Origin: Marisa cornuarietis
Lineage: Eukaryota; Mollusca; Gastropoda; Architaenioglossa; Ampullariidae
Direction: 5' to 3'
Assembly: GCA_004794655.1 (NCBI GenBank)
Contig: SMMW01000456.1
Location: 1 to 64,000 of the forward strand
DNA length: 64,000 nucleotides
A model generated the notes under the pieces. That model had not been told where the DNA came from, did not search any database, and saw only the letters and a list, made by a program, of their open reading frames with translations. Shown piece after piece: positions 10,500-22,954 of the stretch; the stretch's first letter is position 1; each line of letters begins with the position of its first letter. A program made the translations under genes and the position numbers.

Positions 10500-12440
10500 T
10501 CTATTAATATTGACTGCCCATCAAAACAACAGATTCGAATCCGTCGCTATCGTGCTGGTCGCCGTAAACAGCGTCCTTTGAAAAAATCCATCACCTGCTC
10601 TGCTGCTCGTAGTTATTCTGTCTCGTGCCCCCCTTCACCTGATTCTGAGTCTGACTCCGGTATTGTGAAAGCTTCGCTGTGTGTCAACTCTTCTTCTGAA
10701 TCATGTTTCCCCTACACAGCAGCATCAGCGTCAGCGTGGACGTGATGAGAGTGAACCAGTTGGTCGACTACCTTTACGCCAAACCAACATGGTCGTCTGA
10801 GAACAGGACACTGCCAAGTTTCCCGCACACGACAACTGAACACTCGCCTCCACGTTGGGCTTTTCAACGCCCAGTCTGTGTCGTCTGAACAACAGTCACT
10901 GAAGCGAGCTGAAATCGTAGAATTTGTCTTAGACCGCCGCCTTGATATTTTCATTATCACTGAGACGTCACAGACCGCCGCCTTGATATTTTCATTATCA
11001 CTGAGACGTCACAGACCGCCGCCTTGATATTTTCATCATCACTGAGACGTCACAGACCGCCGCCTTGATATTTTCATCATCACTGAGACGTGGCTTAAAC
11101 AACATAGTGACGAGAGCGTGTGTGTCGATCTTACTCCAGTGGGTTACTGCCTGAAATCTTTCCCCCGCCCTACACGTGGTGGTGGTATTGCTATAATCTA
11201 CAGATCATCACTTGCCAAGTACCTGTCTGTTACTACTGCCGTATCGTTCCACGTCTTTTGAATTTGTACAAGTCTCCTCTTCGGCTCCTCATTGCTTGAT
11301 GCACCTGCTCTGCATCTACAGACCTCCTCCTAGCGCCAGGAACAAACTTACAGCCTCTACATTTTTCCCAGAATTCCATGATCTCTTGGATTATAGCAAT
11401 GCACTAATTGGACCCACAATTCTCCTCGGAGATGTGAATGTACACTTTGACAACAGTTCTCATCCTGACACTGTCAAACTGTCCGAAATGTTGCACACCT
11501 TTCGTTTTGTCCAGTCCGTTTCGCAGGAAACTCACAAAAGAGATCACATCATGGACTGGGTCATACATCGACCTGATGAGCACTTAGTCCAGTCAGTTGA
11601 TGTTTCCCATGATCTCCCATCTGACCACTACTCTGTACTAATCGAACTGGATCGCAAATGCCCATCATCGGCGCCAGTTTTCAGACCCACTCGGTTATTA
11701 CAAAATGTGAATAGACTGGCATTCAAAGCACAGCTGCAGGTGGCGCTCCTCCAACCACCCTCTGCCGAGCAACTTGACTGTGTTTTGCGTAGAGTGGTTG
11801 ATGACCACGTGACCCAGTGTCTCGACGTCTGATGGGCCAGTCTAAATGTGCGCCTTGGTATCCGTGTCGGACTCCGTGACCTGAAGCGCACGCGCCGGCG
11901 AGCTGAACGTGTTTGGCGGAAGACTGGACTCGTCATCCACAAATAAATTTATAATGCCGCTAAGCTACGTGCTGCAAAATGTATTTATGAGGCTAAAGCA
12001 TCATATCTTCAGGGCCAAATAATTAACTGCACTTCCTCCAAAAAGCTCTTTGCCATTTGCACTCAAATGACTGGATCTAAGACAGCAACACCACTGCCCA
12101 CTGCCTACCCTGCTTCACAGCTGCCGCAAGTTTTTAGTGATTATTTCACCAGCAAGATATCGGACATTCCATCATCTTTAGACTCGGTGTCGGCGCTTGA
12201 CAGCATCTCCTGTGATGCCCTCCCAGGATGCTCCATGACCAAGTTCCTACCAGTCTCTGAGGCCGATGTGAAAGCGGTTATTCTAAAAGCTCAACCAACA
12301 ACTTGCGAGTTAGATCCGATGCCCACAAGCCTTCTGCTCGAGTGCCTAGATACTCTTCTTCCTGCCATCACAAATATTGTAAATGTCAGCCTGTCGTCAG
12401 GTGTGTTCCCATCTTTGTTCAAAAATGCGGTGGTGAGTCA
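10500..12440 (+). mobile_element. L2/CR1-like LINE, truncated
   Basis: The endonuclease N-terminus begins at about 10848 (frame reading LHVGLFNAQSV) and continues at 11212-11832 with GDVNVHF and SDHYSVL motifs. The RT N-terminal segment is 12067-12444, containing the L2-type CELDPMPTSLL stretch. The reading breaks near 12440, before the RT palm. A 41-bp sequence is repeated four times inside the endonuclease (10931-11094), so the element cannot be active. Confidence 0.85.
10931..11094 (+). repeat. 41-bp unit repeated four times inside the LINE endonuclease
   Basis: AGACCGCCGCCTTGATATTT starts at 10931, 10972, 11013 and 11054, giving a 41-bp period. Single units shift the frame. The three extra units together add 123 bp, so the frame is regained afterwards, but stops occur within. 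Copy 2 carries the same four units. Confidence 0.95.
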
Positions 12441-12589
12441 ATAATACTGCCCATTATCAGATCTTGTATGTGACCCAAGATTGAATGTGACATTACCTCT
12501 GTGAAAGTATGAAAGGCTTAATTTCCCCTTAGCAAACTGACATGCTATCAGAAAGACAATAGATATTTCCCTAATACTATATAAACAGA

Positions 12590-13388
12590 TGAAAAAGATC
12601 ACTCATGGAATGCATAAACTGGTAAATGCAGGCTACATTCAGTTTAAAACTCTCATCTTAACATCTGTAGAGAGTAAACTGGACCCACTGCAATTTGCTT
12701 ACAGGAGGGGGAGGGATGTTGACGATGACAAGTTGTTCATTCTGATCACACTGTATAAACATTTAGAAAAGCCTAAGTCACATGCCAGATTACTCTTCGC
12801 AGATTTTAGTTCTGCATTCAATACAGTCAACCACACCTTCTGGCTTTGAGACTGATTTCTGATTTTGATCTTTCACATCAACTAGTTTTATGGATAGTGG
12901 ATTTTTTTACTTGTAGACAGCAGAGGGTTTATGTTAATAGCAATTATTCTGATACCGTTAATGCAAGCACTGGCTCCCCACAGGGCTGTAGTCTATCACC
13001 CCTGTTATTTATCATGTACACTGACAGCTGTAGAAGCGCGGAAGAGAATAGCTACCTCATAAAGTTCTCTGATGATAATGCATTGTTGACTCTTTTACAG
13101 GAACATACAAAAGATCATGGTAATGCATTAACAAATTGTGTACAGTAATGCGATGAGAACTATCTAGAGTTGAATGTAAACAAAACAAAAGAAATAGTTA
13201 TAGACTTCAAACTGTCATTTTCTGTTACTGTCTGGTATGGCAGCGCCACTCAGAAACAGAAAGGCCTACTTGACCGGGTGGTTCGTGCCGCTAGCCGCAT
13301 TGTCGGCTGTAGTCTACCATCGGTAGGCACAGTACAGAGAGTACAAAGGAGAGAAACAGAGAACAAGCTCTTACTTATCAGGTCTTAG
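12590..13388 (+). mobile_element. Rex1/Babar-like LINE fragment with internal deletion
   Basis: Frames at 12589-12849, 12846-13148 and 13170-13388 read an RT palm: LDPLQFAYR, then LFADFSSAFNTV, then a SPQGCSLSPLLF segment, then FSDDNALL at the catalytic position. The text then jumps from the KTKEIVIDF segment to the post-RT WYGSATQKQKGLL segment, so intervening sequence is lost. The order is typical of Rex1/Babar elements. It abuts the L2-like LINE but has a different lineage. Confidence 0.75.
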
Positions 13389-13559
13389 TTGTATTCAACC
13401 TAAACTCCTTTCAAGTAGAGAGAGAAGAAAAAAAACAAACGACAGAAAAGTCATCGTCTGTCTGAACTTTATCTCACGACTTCACCACGTGACCCGGTGT
13501 ACGGCACAACTTATAACTGTCTTCTCTGACATCTACCTGTCTGAACATAAATCACACCC

Positions 13560-15745
13560 ACCCGTCACTTGCTGGGGTCTCTCTTACACCAACACCTGTC
13601 ACATGTTGTAGTCTTGTGTCTGTCTCTCTTACACCAACACCTGTCACATGTTGTAGTCTTGTGTCCGTCTCTCTTACACCAACACCTGTCACATGTTGTA
13701 GTCTTGTGTCTGTCTCTCTAACACCAACACCTGTCACTTGTTGCAGTCTTGTGTCTGTCTCTCTAACACCAACACCTGTCACATGTTGTGGTCTTGTGTC
13801 CGTCTCTCTTACACCAACACCTGTCACATGTTGTGGTCTTGTGTCTGTCTCTCTGACACCAACACCTGTCACCTGTTGTAGTCTTGTGTCCGTCTCTCTA
13901 ACACCAACACCTGTCACATGTTGTAGTCTTGTGTCTCTCTCTCTAACACCAACACCTGTCACCTGTTGTAGTCTTGTGTCTGTCTCTCTAACACCAACAC
14001 CTGTCACCTGTTGCAGTCTTGTGTCTGTCTCTCTTACACCAACACCTGTCACCTGTTGCAGTCTTGTGTCTGTCTCTCTTAGACCAACACCGGTCACCTG
14101 TTGTAGTCTTGTGTCTGTCTCTCTTACACCAACACTTGTCATATGTTGTAGTCTTGTGTCTGTCTCTCTTACACCAACACTTGTCATATGTTGTAGTCTT
14201 GTGTCTGTCTCTCTTACAACAACACTTTTCACCTGTTGTAGTCCTGTGTCTGTCTCTATTACACAAATACCTGTCACCTGTTATAGTCTTGCGTCTGTCT
14301 CTCTTACAACAACACTTGTCACTTGTTGTAGTCTAGTATCTGTCTCTCTTACACTAACACCTGTCACCTGTTGTAGTCTTGTGTCTGTCTCTCTTACACA
14401 AATACCTGTCACCTGTTATAGTCTTGCGTCTATCTCTCTTACAACAACACTTGTCACTTGTTGTAGTCTAGTATCTGTCTCTCTTACACTAACACCTGTC
14501 ACCTGGTGTAGTCTTGTGTCTGTCTCTCTTACACCAACACCTGTCACCTGTTGTAGTCTTGTGTCTGTCTCTCTTACACCAACACCTGTCACCTGTTGTA
14601 CTATTGTGTCTGTCTCTCTTACACTAACACTTGTCACCTGTTGTAGTCTAGTGTCTGTCTCTCTTACACCAACACCTGTCACCTGTTGTAGTCTTGTGTC
14701 TGTCTCTCTTACACCAACACTTGTCATCTGTTGTAGTCTTGTGTCTGTCTCTCTTACACCAACACTTTTCACCTGTTGTAGTCCTGTGTCTGTCTCTATT
14801 ACAATAACACCTGTCACCTGTTGTAGTCTTGTGTCTGTCTCTCTTACACAAATACCTGTCACCTGTTATAGTCTTGCGTCTCACTCTTACAACACTTGTC
14901 ACTTGTTGTAGTCTAGTATCTGTCTCTCTTACACTAACACTTGTCACCTGTTGTTGTCTAGTGTCTGGTCTGTTTCTTTTACAACAACACCTGTCACTTG
15001 TTGTAGTCTAGTATCTGTCTCTCTTACACTAACACTTGTCACCTGTTCTAGTCTTGTGTCTTTCTCTCTTATGCAACACCTATCACTTGTTGTAGTCTTG
15101 TGTCTGTCTCTCTTATGCCAACACCTGTCACCTGTTCTAGTCTTCTGTCTGTCTCTCTTACAACAACACTTGTCACTTGTAGTAGTCTAGTGTCTGTCTC
15201 TCTTTGAACAACACCTGTCACCTGTTGTTGTCTTGTGTCTGTTTCTCTTACACCAACATCTGTCACCTGTTGAAGTCTTGTGTCTGTCTCTCTTACAACA
15301 ACCCCTGTCACCTGTTGTTGTCTTGAGTCTGTCTCTCTTGCAACAACACCTGTCATCTGTTGTAGTTCTGTGTGTGTCTGTCGTATATCAAGACCTGTCA
15401 CCTGTTGTAGTCTCGTGTCTGTCTCTTTTATGCCAACACCTGTCACCTGTTGTAGTCTTGTGTGTGTCTGTCGTATATCAAGACCTGTCACCTGTTGTAG
15501 TCTTGTGTCTGTCTGTCGTATATCAAGACCTGTCACCTGTTGTAGTCTTGTGTCTGTCTGTCGTAGATCAACAACTGTTGTAGTCTTGTGTGTGTATTTT
15601 GTATATCAAAACCTGTCACCTGTTAGACTTTGTCTGTCGTACATCATCACCTGTCACGGTGATAGTCTTTTGTCTGTCTCTCGTACGTCAACACCAGTCA
15701 CCTGTTGTAGTCGTGTGTCTGTCTCTTTTACCTGTACACCTGAGG
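13560..15745. repeat. 45-bp minisatellite, about 48 units
   Basis: Units begin GTCTTGTGTCTGTCTCTCTT and contain ACCTGTCACCTGTTG. Because 45 is divisible by 3, open frames up to 431 codons appear on both strands as 15-residue repeats. These are products of the period, not genes. Units become more divergent toward the right end, with CGTATATCAAGA variants after 15,370. Confidence 0.95.
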
Positions 15746-15789
15746 TAATGATATTTTCTTAACACCCGATTTGCTTCGTGCTTATGTAT

Positions 15790-15990
15790 TTACACACCTA
15801 GTGTCACAGGTACTGTCACGGCTAGTGCCACACCTAGTGTCACAGGAACTGTCACGGCTAGCGCCACATCTAGTGTCATAGGTACTGTCACGGCTAACGT
15901 CACAACTAGTGTCATACGTACTGTCACGGCTAGTGTCACTCCTAGGTTTAAGGCTACTGTCACATCTAGTGTCACATGGCAAGTGTCACA
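15790..15990. repeat. Degenerate 36-bp tandem repeat
   Basis: Alternating CTAGTGTCAC and ACTGTCACGGCTAG phrases, about five to six units, follow the large minisatellite after about 50 bp. Confidence 0.85.
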
Positions 15991-16527
15991 CCTAGTGTCA
16001 CTATGATATCGTGCCACTAACAATTTATTTCTTGAAAGTTGAGAGAAGCTGGAAGTAACGACATCATCTTTTTTAACTGACTTCTGGAATAAAATGTTTG
16101 TACACAATGCTTTTCATCTTTGTGATGAGATGAGAATAGGAAACGGAACATGTTTGGCGATTTGAATGACAAGGAATATGCATGGGTGTGTGTGGATATC
16201 AGCATTTCATGAAGACAATGATTTATTTGTATAGAAAGCTGTGACTGAGAGGCTCGACGAGTATAAACTGTAAAGGTTAGCGCTGAGACTCTTTGACATG
16301 ATTCTGCTGTTTGGTGTTACTAGTTTTATATCAGTCTCATGCATGATGGGTCAAGGAACCTGAATGATTTCCTCGCTGTCATCACCTGCAGTCCTCATCA
16401 GAACTTTAAGAATAGAGTATTTTATTGACTTAAAATTCAAGAGGAGAATTGTTAGTCTGTTCGTGCAACACAGGGAGAAAATGTATTTTTTCAGAAACAG
16501 ACAAGAGACTGGCGATAAGCGCAGCAA

Positions 16528-16725
16528 ACTTCCCCCAGTCGACCCAGCTGACGGGAATGGGTACCTGACTCCATAGAGGGTTAGGGAAGGTAAGGCAGCG
16601 AGGGAGAGGAGATTGGCACCACCCTCATGTAAAAGCTGGCCCCGAGAAAAGTGGGGTCTCTAACACCTCACTCCCCAACGACCTGAACAGGTTATGGGAT
16701 GACCTTTACCTCTTTTTACTTTTTA
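16528..16725 (+). mobile_element. SINE-like interspersed repeat
   Basis: A G+C-richer segment runs from CCCCCAGTCGACCCAGC to the T-rich end after GGGATGACCTTTACC. The composition change and end look like a SINE, and I recall similar text in gastropod genomes. There is no second copy in this window and I see no clear target-site duplication. Confidence 0.4.
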
Positions 16726-16729
16726 AGAG

Positions 16730-17840
16730 ACTGGAAGGGGCGAGAAATGAACCCTGGCGTCTTACCAAGGACATCAACAGACGCAGTACCTTAACTACTG
16801 ATGGTTCATTTTCCAGAAATCCTAGTAAGGCATTTAATTTCATTGGCGCATGTGGAAATGATATCCGTGGATGTGACAGACCGACGAACAGTGAACTTTG
16901 ACTGCTGACCAAGGTCGTGAATAGAAACCCAGCCACGACATTGAATACTTGTACACCATGTGAAATAGTCTGTCCAGGTAACATCAAGCTATGCGTGTGT
17001 CAAGTGTTTGTTTTATTTTATTGTTTTGTGTTAGTGTGTAACTCATGTATTTTACAAATGTTTTGTCTGCAGACTATCTTAGCCTTATACTTGTATAATC
17101 TTCGTTTGGGGTAGGAATTGTGTCTTCGGAGTTCTCCATCACAAACGACATTTCATTTTTACTTCTTAGTGTATAAAACTATTTTATGGTAAGACTGCAC
17201 AGAAATGCACGTTTTCTCCTAGTAGCCATCTCCATGGAGCCCCTAGATTCGCTTACTTATCTCAAACTTTCAGGTACAGCGACAATTTCAATACTTGACC
17301 CACGACTCTGAGCTGGGTGGTCATCCCAGTTGTGTGAAGTTCACTTCAGGTGAAGTGTGAAGTACCCCTAATGACTCTTCCCTATTACTTTCCTGATGTG
17401 GTGACTGCGTGTAATGCTGGCTGATGTTGGTTTTCCTTATAAAGCTAATCTAAAATAATGCTGTGAGTGAGTTGTTGATTAAATTTATAAGAAACTCGCC
17501 AGACGCATATAGAAGCGAAGGTAGCCCAAGTGTGCGAGTCGTCTTACAAGTTAATGTTTCATCTAGTATGAATAAAGTATTAATGTTAGCTCAGTAGTCA
17601 AAGCGACACTGGCGGGCGAAAAGGCCACCGATTCTTTTTCTCCCCACGGACGCCCCTGTATTTAATCGTGGCATAGACCGACATCAGAGGTGGAACACCC
17701 CACCCCCCATGTCAACACGCTTCACTGCTTCACTGCGAGCGACACCTGATCGCCGAATACATTCCAGTCGTCGGTTAGAATTGCAGTCAGCAGTCAGCTT
17801 ATCAGGGTCTTCTGTCAACTTTGGGTACCCGTTTCCTTAC
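16730..17840. other. Non-coding stretch, nothing recognised
   Basis: AT-rich sequence without long repeats, splice-framed exons or element ends. Confidence 0.5.
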
Positions 17841-17848
17841 AGGGTAAA

Positions 17849-18180
17849 ATGTCGAGTCGGGTAAAGAAAACGCCTAAATTAGAAACTGAACAATGCAAGG
17901 AATGCAAGTCACGTGATCACGTGAGGCACACCACAGTACTGCGTATGTCACAAGGGCCTTTTACAGGCGACGATCTGACTGCAGTGGCACAGTCGCCAGA
18001 CACATCTACAACAGGTAGTGTCACCACAGACGACACATCTACAGCAGGTAGTGTCATCACAGACACATCTACAACAGGTAGTGTCACCACAGACGACACA
18101 TCTACAGCAGGTAGTGTCATCACAGACACATCTACAGCAGTTACTATCCACGACAGGTTAAGCTGTTACTTTCCTTCTTA
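17849..18180 (+). CDS. Possible first coding exon or repeat-driven ORF
   Basis: A 110-codon frame opens with a basic segment and a C-x2-C pair (residues 16 and 19). It then runs into Thr/Ser-rich repeats (DTSTTGSVTTD and variants). A possible donor, GACAG|GTTAAG, lies near 18153. The second half is a tandem repeat with a period divisible by three, which alone can hold a frame open. Only the first 40 or so codons are unique. I do not recognise the product. Confidence 0.2.
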
Positions 18181-18185
18181 GAATG

Positions 18186-18940
18186 TAAAGCTGTTAGTGT
18201 AGATGTCAGTAATGTACTAAGTGTAGTCAAACTGTTAGTGTAGCTATCAGTTAGTAATGTACTAAGTGTAGTCAAACTGTTAGTGTCGCTGCCACATAGT
18301 AATGCACTAAGTGTAGTCAAATTGTTAGTGTAGCTGTCGGTTTTTAATGTACTAAGTGTAGTCAAACTGTTAGTATCGCTGTCAGTTATTAATGTACTAA
18401 GTGTAGTCAAACTGTTAGTATCGCTGTCACTTAGTAATGTTCTAAGTACAGTAAAGCTGTTAATGTAGCTGTAACTTAGTATTGTACTAAGTGTAGTCAA
18501 GCTGTTGGTGTAGCTGTCACTTAGTAATGTACTAAGTGTAGTCAAGCTGTTAGTGTAGCTATCACTTAGTATTGTACTAAGTGTAGTCAAACTGTTAGTG
18601 TCGCTGCCAGTTAGTAATGTACTAAGTGTACTCAAACTGTTAGTGTCGCTGCCCGTTAGTAATGTACTAAGTGTAGTCAAACTGTTAGTGTCGCTGCCAG
18701 TTAGTAATGCACAAAGTGTACTCAAACTGTTAGTGTCGCTGCCCGTTAGTAATGTACTAAGTGTTGTCAAGCTGTTAGTGTCGCTGTCACCTAATAATGT
18801 ACTGAGTGTAAAGCTGTCAGTGTAGCTGTCAGTAATGTACTAAGTGTAGTCAAGCTGTTAGTGTCGCTGTCAGTTATCAATGTACTAAGTGTAGTCAAGC
18901 TGTTAGTGTAGCTATCAGTTAGTAATGCCCTGAGTTAGTC
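18186..18940. repeat. Second 45-bp minisatellite, about 16 units
   Basis: Units contain AATGTACTAAGTGTAGTCAA followed by CTGTTAGTGTCGCTG and recur every 45 bp. The sequence is unrelated to the 13.6 kb array although the period is the same. A 208-codon minus-strand frame across it is a by-product. Confidence 0.93.
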
Positions 18941-18944
18941 AATT

Positions 18945-19831
18945 GTTAGTCAAGTATTTACAAGAAAGTAAAAGTATTTCAGGTTACAGGACACATTCCT
19001 TACAAAAGCAAACTTTTAGACTACAGCTGGCTGAATTTATTTATAGCGATACATTGATTGCAGAGAAATGTTTCTGTAATCAGCTTTTTAATCGCCTCAT
19101 TCAATCAGCTGAGATGCGAGATGAAGAGAGACCAGCCGTGAAGTTGGACGATATGAGATAATAAATATGGGGAAATTAAAGAGAGCTTATCGACAGACTG
19201 TATCCTTCCTTCACCCTTTACATAAGGAATGTAGAACTTAGGACCGTCCAGCCACTTACATCTCATCGTCGTCAGTCCTACTTTCTACTCATCCTGGTAA
19301 ACCACGTGATCAGGTTGTTGCCTTAGTTGTGAGTAAGAAAGTAACATTACTCGGACTGTGTGTGAGCTGTTTCAGGCTTGTCTCATGTGTCTCCGACCCC
19401 CTTTCCAATGGCTTCTGTAGTGTTTCTCAAGCTGGATGGTGCAGTTGGCATTTAAGTGCTGCTGCCTAACTGGAGGCTGACTGTAAAATGTGTCGGCAGA
19501 TGCTTTCGGGGCTTTGGCTATTCAAAAGTATTATTAATGTTACCTGTAGGAGACTAATAGATTCGGGGCTCTGGTTCATGACAGTACGCTACAACCATTT
19601 TAGTTATTTATGGATTGTAAACTGCCATTATCTAATGTATATTCGATGGATGCTACGTTGTAACCAATTTTTAAAGGAAGGATCCAAGCGCAAGCTGATT
19701 TCCCTGCGTTTTGTTATAATAAGGGCAGTTTCAACACCTTTAGATTAAAAAGAATAACAAGTACTTTGATTTCATAAATGTGCCCAACACAGTACCGTTT
19801 CTTCACTAACCTTAAATACCTAAGAAAAGGT

Positions 19832-19867
<36 letters not shown>

Positions 19868-20190
19868 TTCCCTTATAAAAAGCAGTGATGCTATATCATT
19901 TACGTACAAATTATATCTACAAACACAGCCAATCAAATTAAAAAGAAGTGGTGCTAGTAGAGCAGTTTTGTGGTTTACAACTTTATGATGTCAGGAAATC
20001 AGATAATGCCTCGGACACATCAAACCTGAATGGATTGCATTTTTTGCAGATATCGGTAAACTAATTCGTTAAATATTTATCCGCTACGATTCGCACCTCC
20101 AATCAACAAGCGCCGCTAACAGTGTATTATATCACACTAGTGCACCATTCACAATATTTTCAGCCGTTAACACCAAACAGAGAGAGAGAG
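18945..20190. other. Non-coding stretch with a (TA)n tract
   Basis: No gene recognised. (TA)n occupies about 19833-19862. Confidence 0.5.
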
Positions 20191-20192
20191 AG

Positions 20193-22335
20193 ATAATGAG
20201 GGGTATTCTTTGATTTGGAGAAAGCATACTACCCTACCTGGAAGCAAGGTATTTTGTAGGACCTTGGTTTTCGGGGTTGTATGCTACGATTCTTCAAGAA
20301 TTTTCTATCGCACTTCCTCTTTCAAGTTCGTGTAGGGTCTGCCCTGTCTGGTCCTTAGGCGGCCTCGTTGTATGTAGATGACTTTGCTCTCTGTATCCGA
20401 GGTCGATCCCTAGCATGTCTCGATCGCCGCCTTTAGCTGTGTGTAAATGGTGTGCTAACGTGGGTGACAGAAAATGGCTTCCAATTTTCTCATACGAAGT
20501 CAGTATGCATCCACTTTTGTAAACTACGAAGTATGTTTCCAAACCCATCTATTTCTGTGAAAGGCACGGTACACAAAAGTGAACTAGAAGTAACATTTCT
20601 TGGATTAATCTTGACCAAAAACTATTCTTTGTTACATATATAAAGTCTCGCCTATTATGTCAGAAAGCCTCGGACATTATTTGAGCAGTTGGCCATGGCA
20701 GTTGGCGGGTGGGGAGACACACTTCTGTTTTGTCTGTATCGTGCCTTAATCCGCTCTAAGGTAGACTACGGATCAATCATCTATGGTTCCGCTCGAGAGT
20801 CCTATCTCAAAATTCTTGATCCTATTCACCATCGAGGGCTCCGCATCTGTTTGGGTGCCTTCCGCACAACTCCTGTACAAAGTTTGTACGCAGAAGAACT
20901 TTCTCTCCGTATATCATATGTCTTAAAAGCTCATCCTGGAACCCTGCATACCGTGCTGTTTTCGGGCCTCAGCGAGCTGCCCTCTATATCATTCCGTGTG
21001 GGACCTCATTTACAAGTTGCCGGAGTAGATACTCAGCAGGTTGAGCCTCTTTCTCTACTACCAGCTCCTCCTTGGGCTCTTCCTGTTCCTGAAGTCCCTT
21101 TTGATTTTAAATCTTTTAAACAAGGTGACAATTGTGACCTCATCTTTCTGCAACACTTTCAAGAACTTTTTCCTGACTGTTCTGGATTCTGTTCTATCCT
21201 TACACATAGCTCCAAAATCCCAAACAGTGGAACTGTAGCTGCGGCAGCAGTTCCGTCCTGCCAAATACAACTGGTTTTCTCAGCCCGACTTGAGGATGGC
21301 CGCTCAAGTTTCTCTGCGGAACTTCAGACCTTCTTGCTAGCCCTGCAACACATTCACCGCTTTTTGGAGCAAAACTTCTTGATTATTTCAGACTCCCTTT
21401 CTGCTCTCCAAGCTTTTCTTTCCAGTTGTTTTGATCACCCTTTTGTGGTTCAGTTTCACAAAAGTCATTGCGGCTCTCCATCGTCGCAACAAGGACATTC
21501 TTTTCATTTGGGGCCCAGGCCATGCTGGCATTCCTGGCAATGTCTGAGCAGACCAGATGGCCAAGGCGGCCCGCCAGTCTCCTGGTCAATTGCAATCACT
21601 AGTATCATCTGACTTCAGCTGTCCTCTTGGCCTATGTTCAGTCCATGTGGCAGCGCAGCTGTGACACTCTGGGCCAGAACAAGCTACACGTCAGCCGTCC
21701 TGTCTTTCTGATCGCCTACCTTCGTGCCGCCCTGTGTGACGGGAGGAAGTAGTTCTCAGTAGTTAGGACACACCTACGCCACGCAATCGCACCTTTTACG
21801 AGATGAACCCCCACCAGGCTGGTATTGGTGTTGTGGAAGTTTGACAGTTGCCTATGTATTAATAAAATGTCATGGTATCCAGAGTACCCCAAAGAAACGT
21901 TTTACAGCAGATTCTTTGTTCTACCTGTTTAGATTCGTCCCATCGGTAGCTATCGTTTCATTTTTATAGAGCATAGGGCTTTACAATAAGATTTAAAGTT
22001 TTTACATCTTTTTTTTTTTGGTCTGTAGTTTCTGATTTGTTGATGGCTTTTTGAGCCACTTTCACATATCAACTGTTGTTTTAATTTTTTTTTCCTTGTG
22101 TTTTTAGGATCTGGTTTGTTTTTGGTTTTTTTAGTCACAACACTTCTTTTACATATGATCTATCATTTAAAAATATTGTTTCCTTGTGGTGGCTTTTATT
22201 GTTGGGGATATTAGTAAATCATCTGGGGTGTTCCATATCATAACTGTTGGTATGTAACATTACTCTTTCTCGCCATGATATAGCCTTAGTTGCTGGTTTG
22301 GCGTAAAACACAAACAAATAAACAAACAAATCTTT
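20193..22335 (+). mobile_element. I/Nimb-type LINE with RNase H, 5'-truncated and mutated
   Basis: It starts inside the RT (FFDLEKAY near 20195), passes the catalytic SLYVDDFALC (near 20368) with several stops, and continues in the 20689-21612 frame. That frame carries the post-RT LYRALIRSKVDYG segment, then an RNase H domain with an FSAELQ motif and an ISDSLSALQAF motif. The WGPGHAGIPGN motif lies in another frame, after a shift near 21475. The 3' end has GATATAGCCTTAGTTGCTGG, then GGCGTAAAACAC, then an A-rich tail to about 22331. The 22551 SINE shares this tail. The combination of RT with downstream RNase H indicates the I superfamily. Confidence 0.8.
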
Positions 22336-22550
22336 GATTTTGGACGATTGGGCATTTAACTTCCACACAGCCCTCCCCATAGCACTCTCACTTTACTAGG
22401 CTATCAGGACTGGCACCAAATACAGGGTAATTAGTATATTAAACCAGCTGTGTGTTGCATATTTGAAACCCTTTATTAACCTTTACGTAGACATGTTCAT
22501 ACAAAAGCTTGGCTTTATTTCATTTTTCTGGCCCCACTATGACAGACCTT

Positions 22551-22734
22551 TTTTTTAATTGGTGTTTTACGCCGAGCCAGCAACTAAGGCTATATCACGG
22601 CAAGGCAGCCAGCCCTGTAAACAGATGCCACGTGCAGAGAAAGAACAGTGTGCCCGAGACGAGAACTGAGCCCAGGACAGCCAACCTTCACTGTATTGGT
22701 GACAGGCGCTAACCGTTGCGCCACCGGACCCCCG
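22551..22734 (-). mobile_element. tRNA-derived SINE with LINE-like tail
   Basis: The minus-strand head has a tRNA-type box A (GGTGGCGCAACGGTTAGCGCC region) and a weaker box B. The 3' part is GATATAGCCTTAGTTGCTGG and GGCGTAAAACACC with an A-rich end. It is flanked by the direct repeat ATGACAGACCTT at 22539-22550 and 22735-22746, a target-site duplication. The tail matches the 3' end of the LINE at 20.2-22.3 kb, the usual sign that a SINE borrows that LINE's machinery. Confidence 0.85.
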
Positions 22735-22824
22735 ATGACAGACCTTAATGTTTCTTTGAGACAAGAAAGGCGTCTTTTCAGCAAACCGTTACGGCGTTTA
22801 ATTGTTTGCCTAGTTATATGTATC

Positions 22825-22954
<130 letters not shown>

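Larger units (their letters stand above)
4203..11132. repeat. Segmental duplication, copy 1 (partner 57434-64000)
   Basis: The same elements occur in the same order and orientation near the window end: antisense LINE, promoter/leader exon, (TG)n, 52-bp minisatellite, LINE C-terminal fragment, long (TG)n and L2-like LINE start. By eye the LINE parts are about 95% identical, while about 9,730 to 11,130 looks identical with a constant offset of 52,868. The left edge cuts through the LINE. The right edge is not seen because copy 2 runs off the window. Copy 1 carries about 420 bp (roughly 5995-6418) absent from copy 2. Confidence 0.92.

Noticed and set aside
13552..14911. Long open frames (up to 431 codons) on both strands
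   Set aside because: They follow from a 45-bp tandem repeat and encode only 15-residue repeats; no start context or splice sites.
13560..15745. Possible CRISPR-like array
   Set aside because: Units are contiguous and nearly identical without unique spacers, and the genome is animal.
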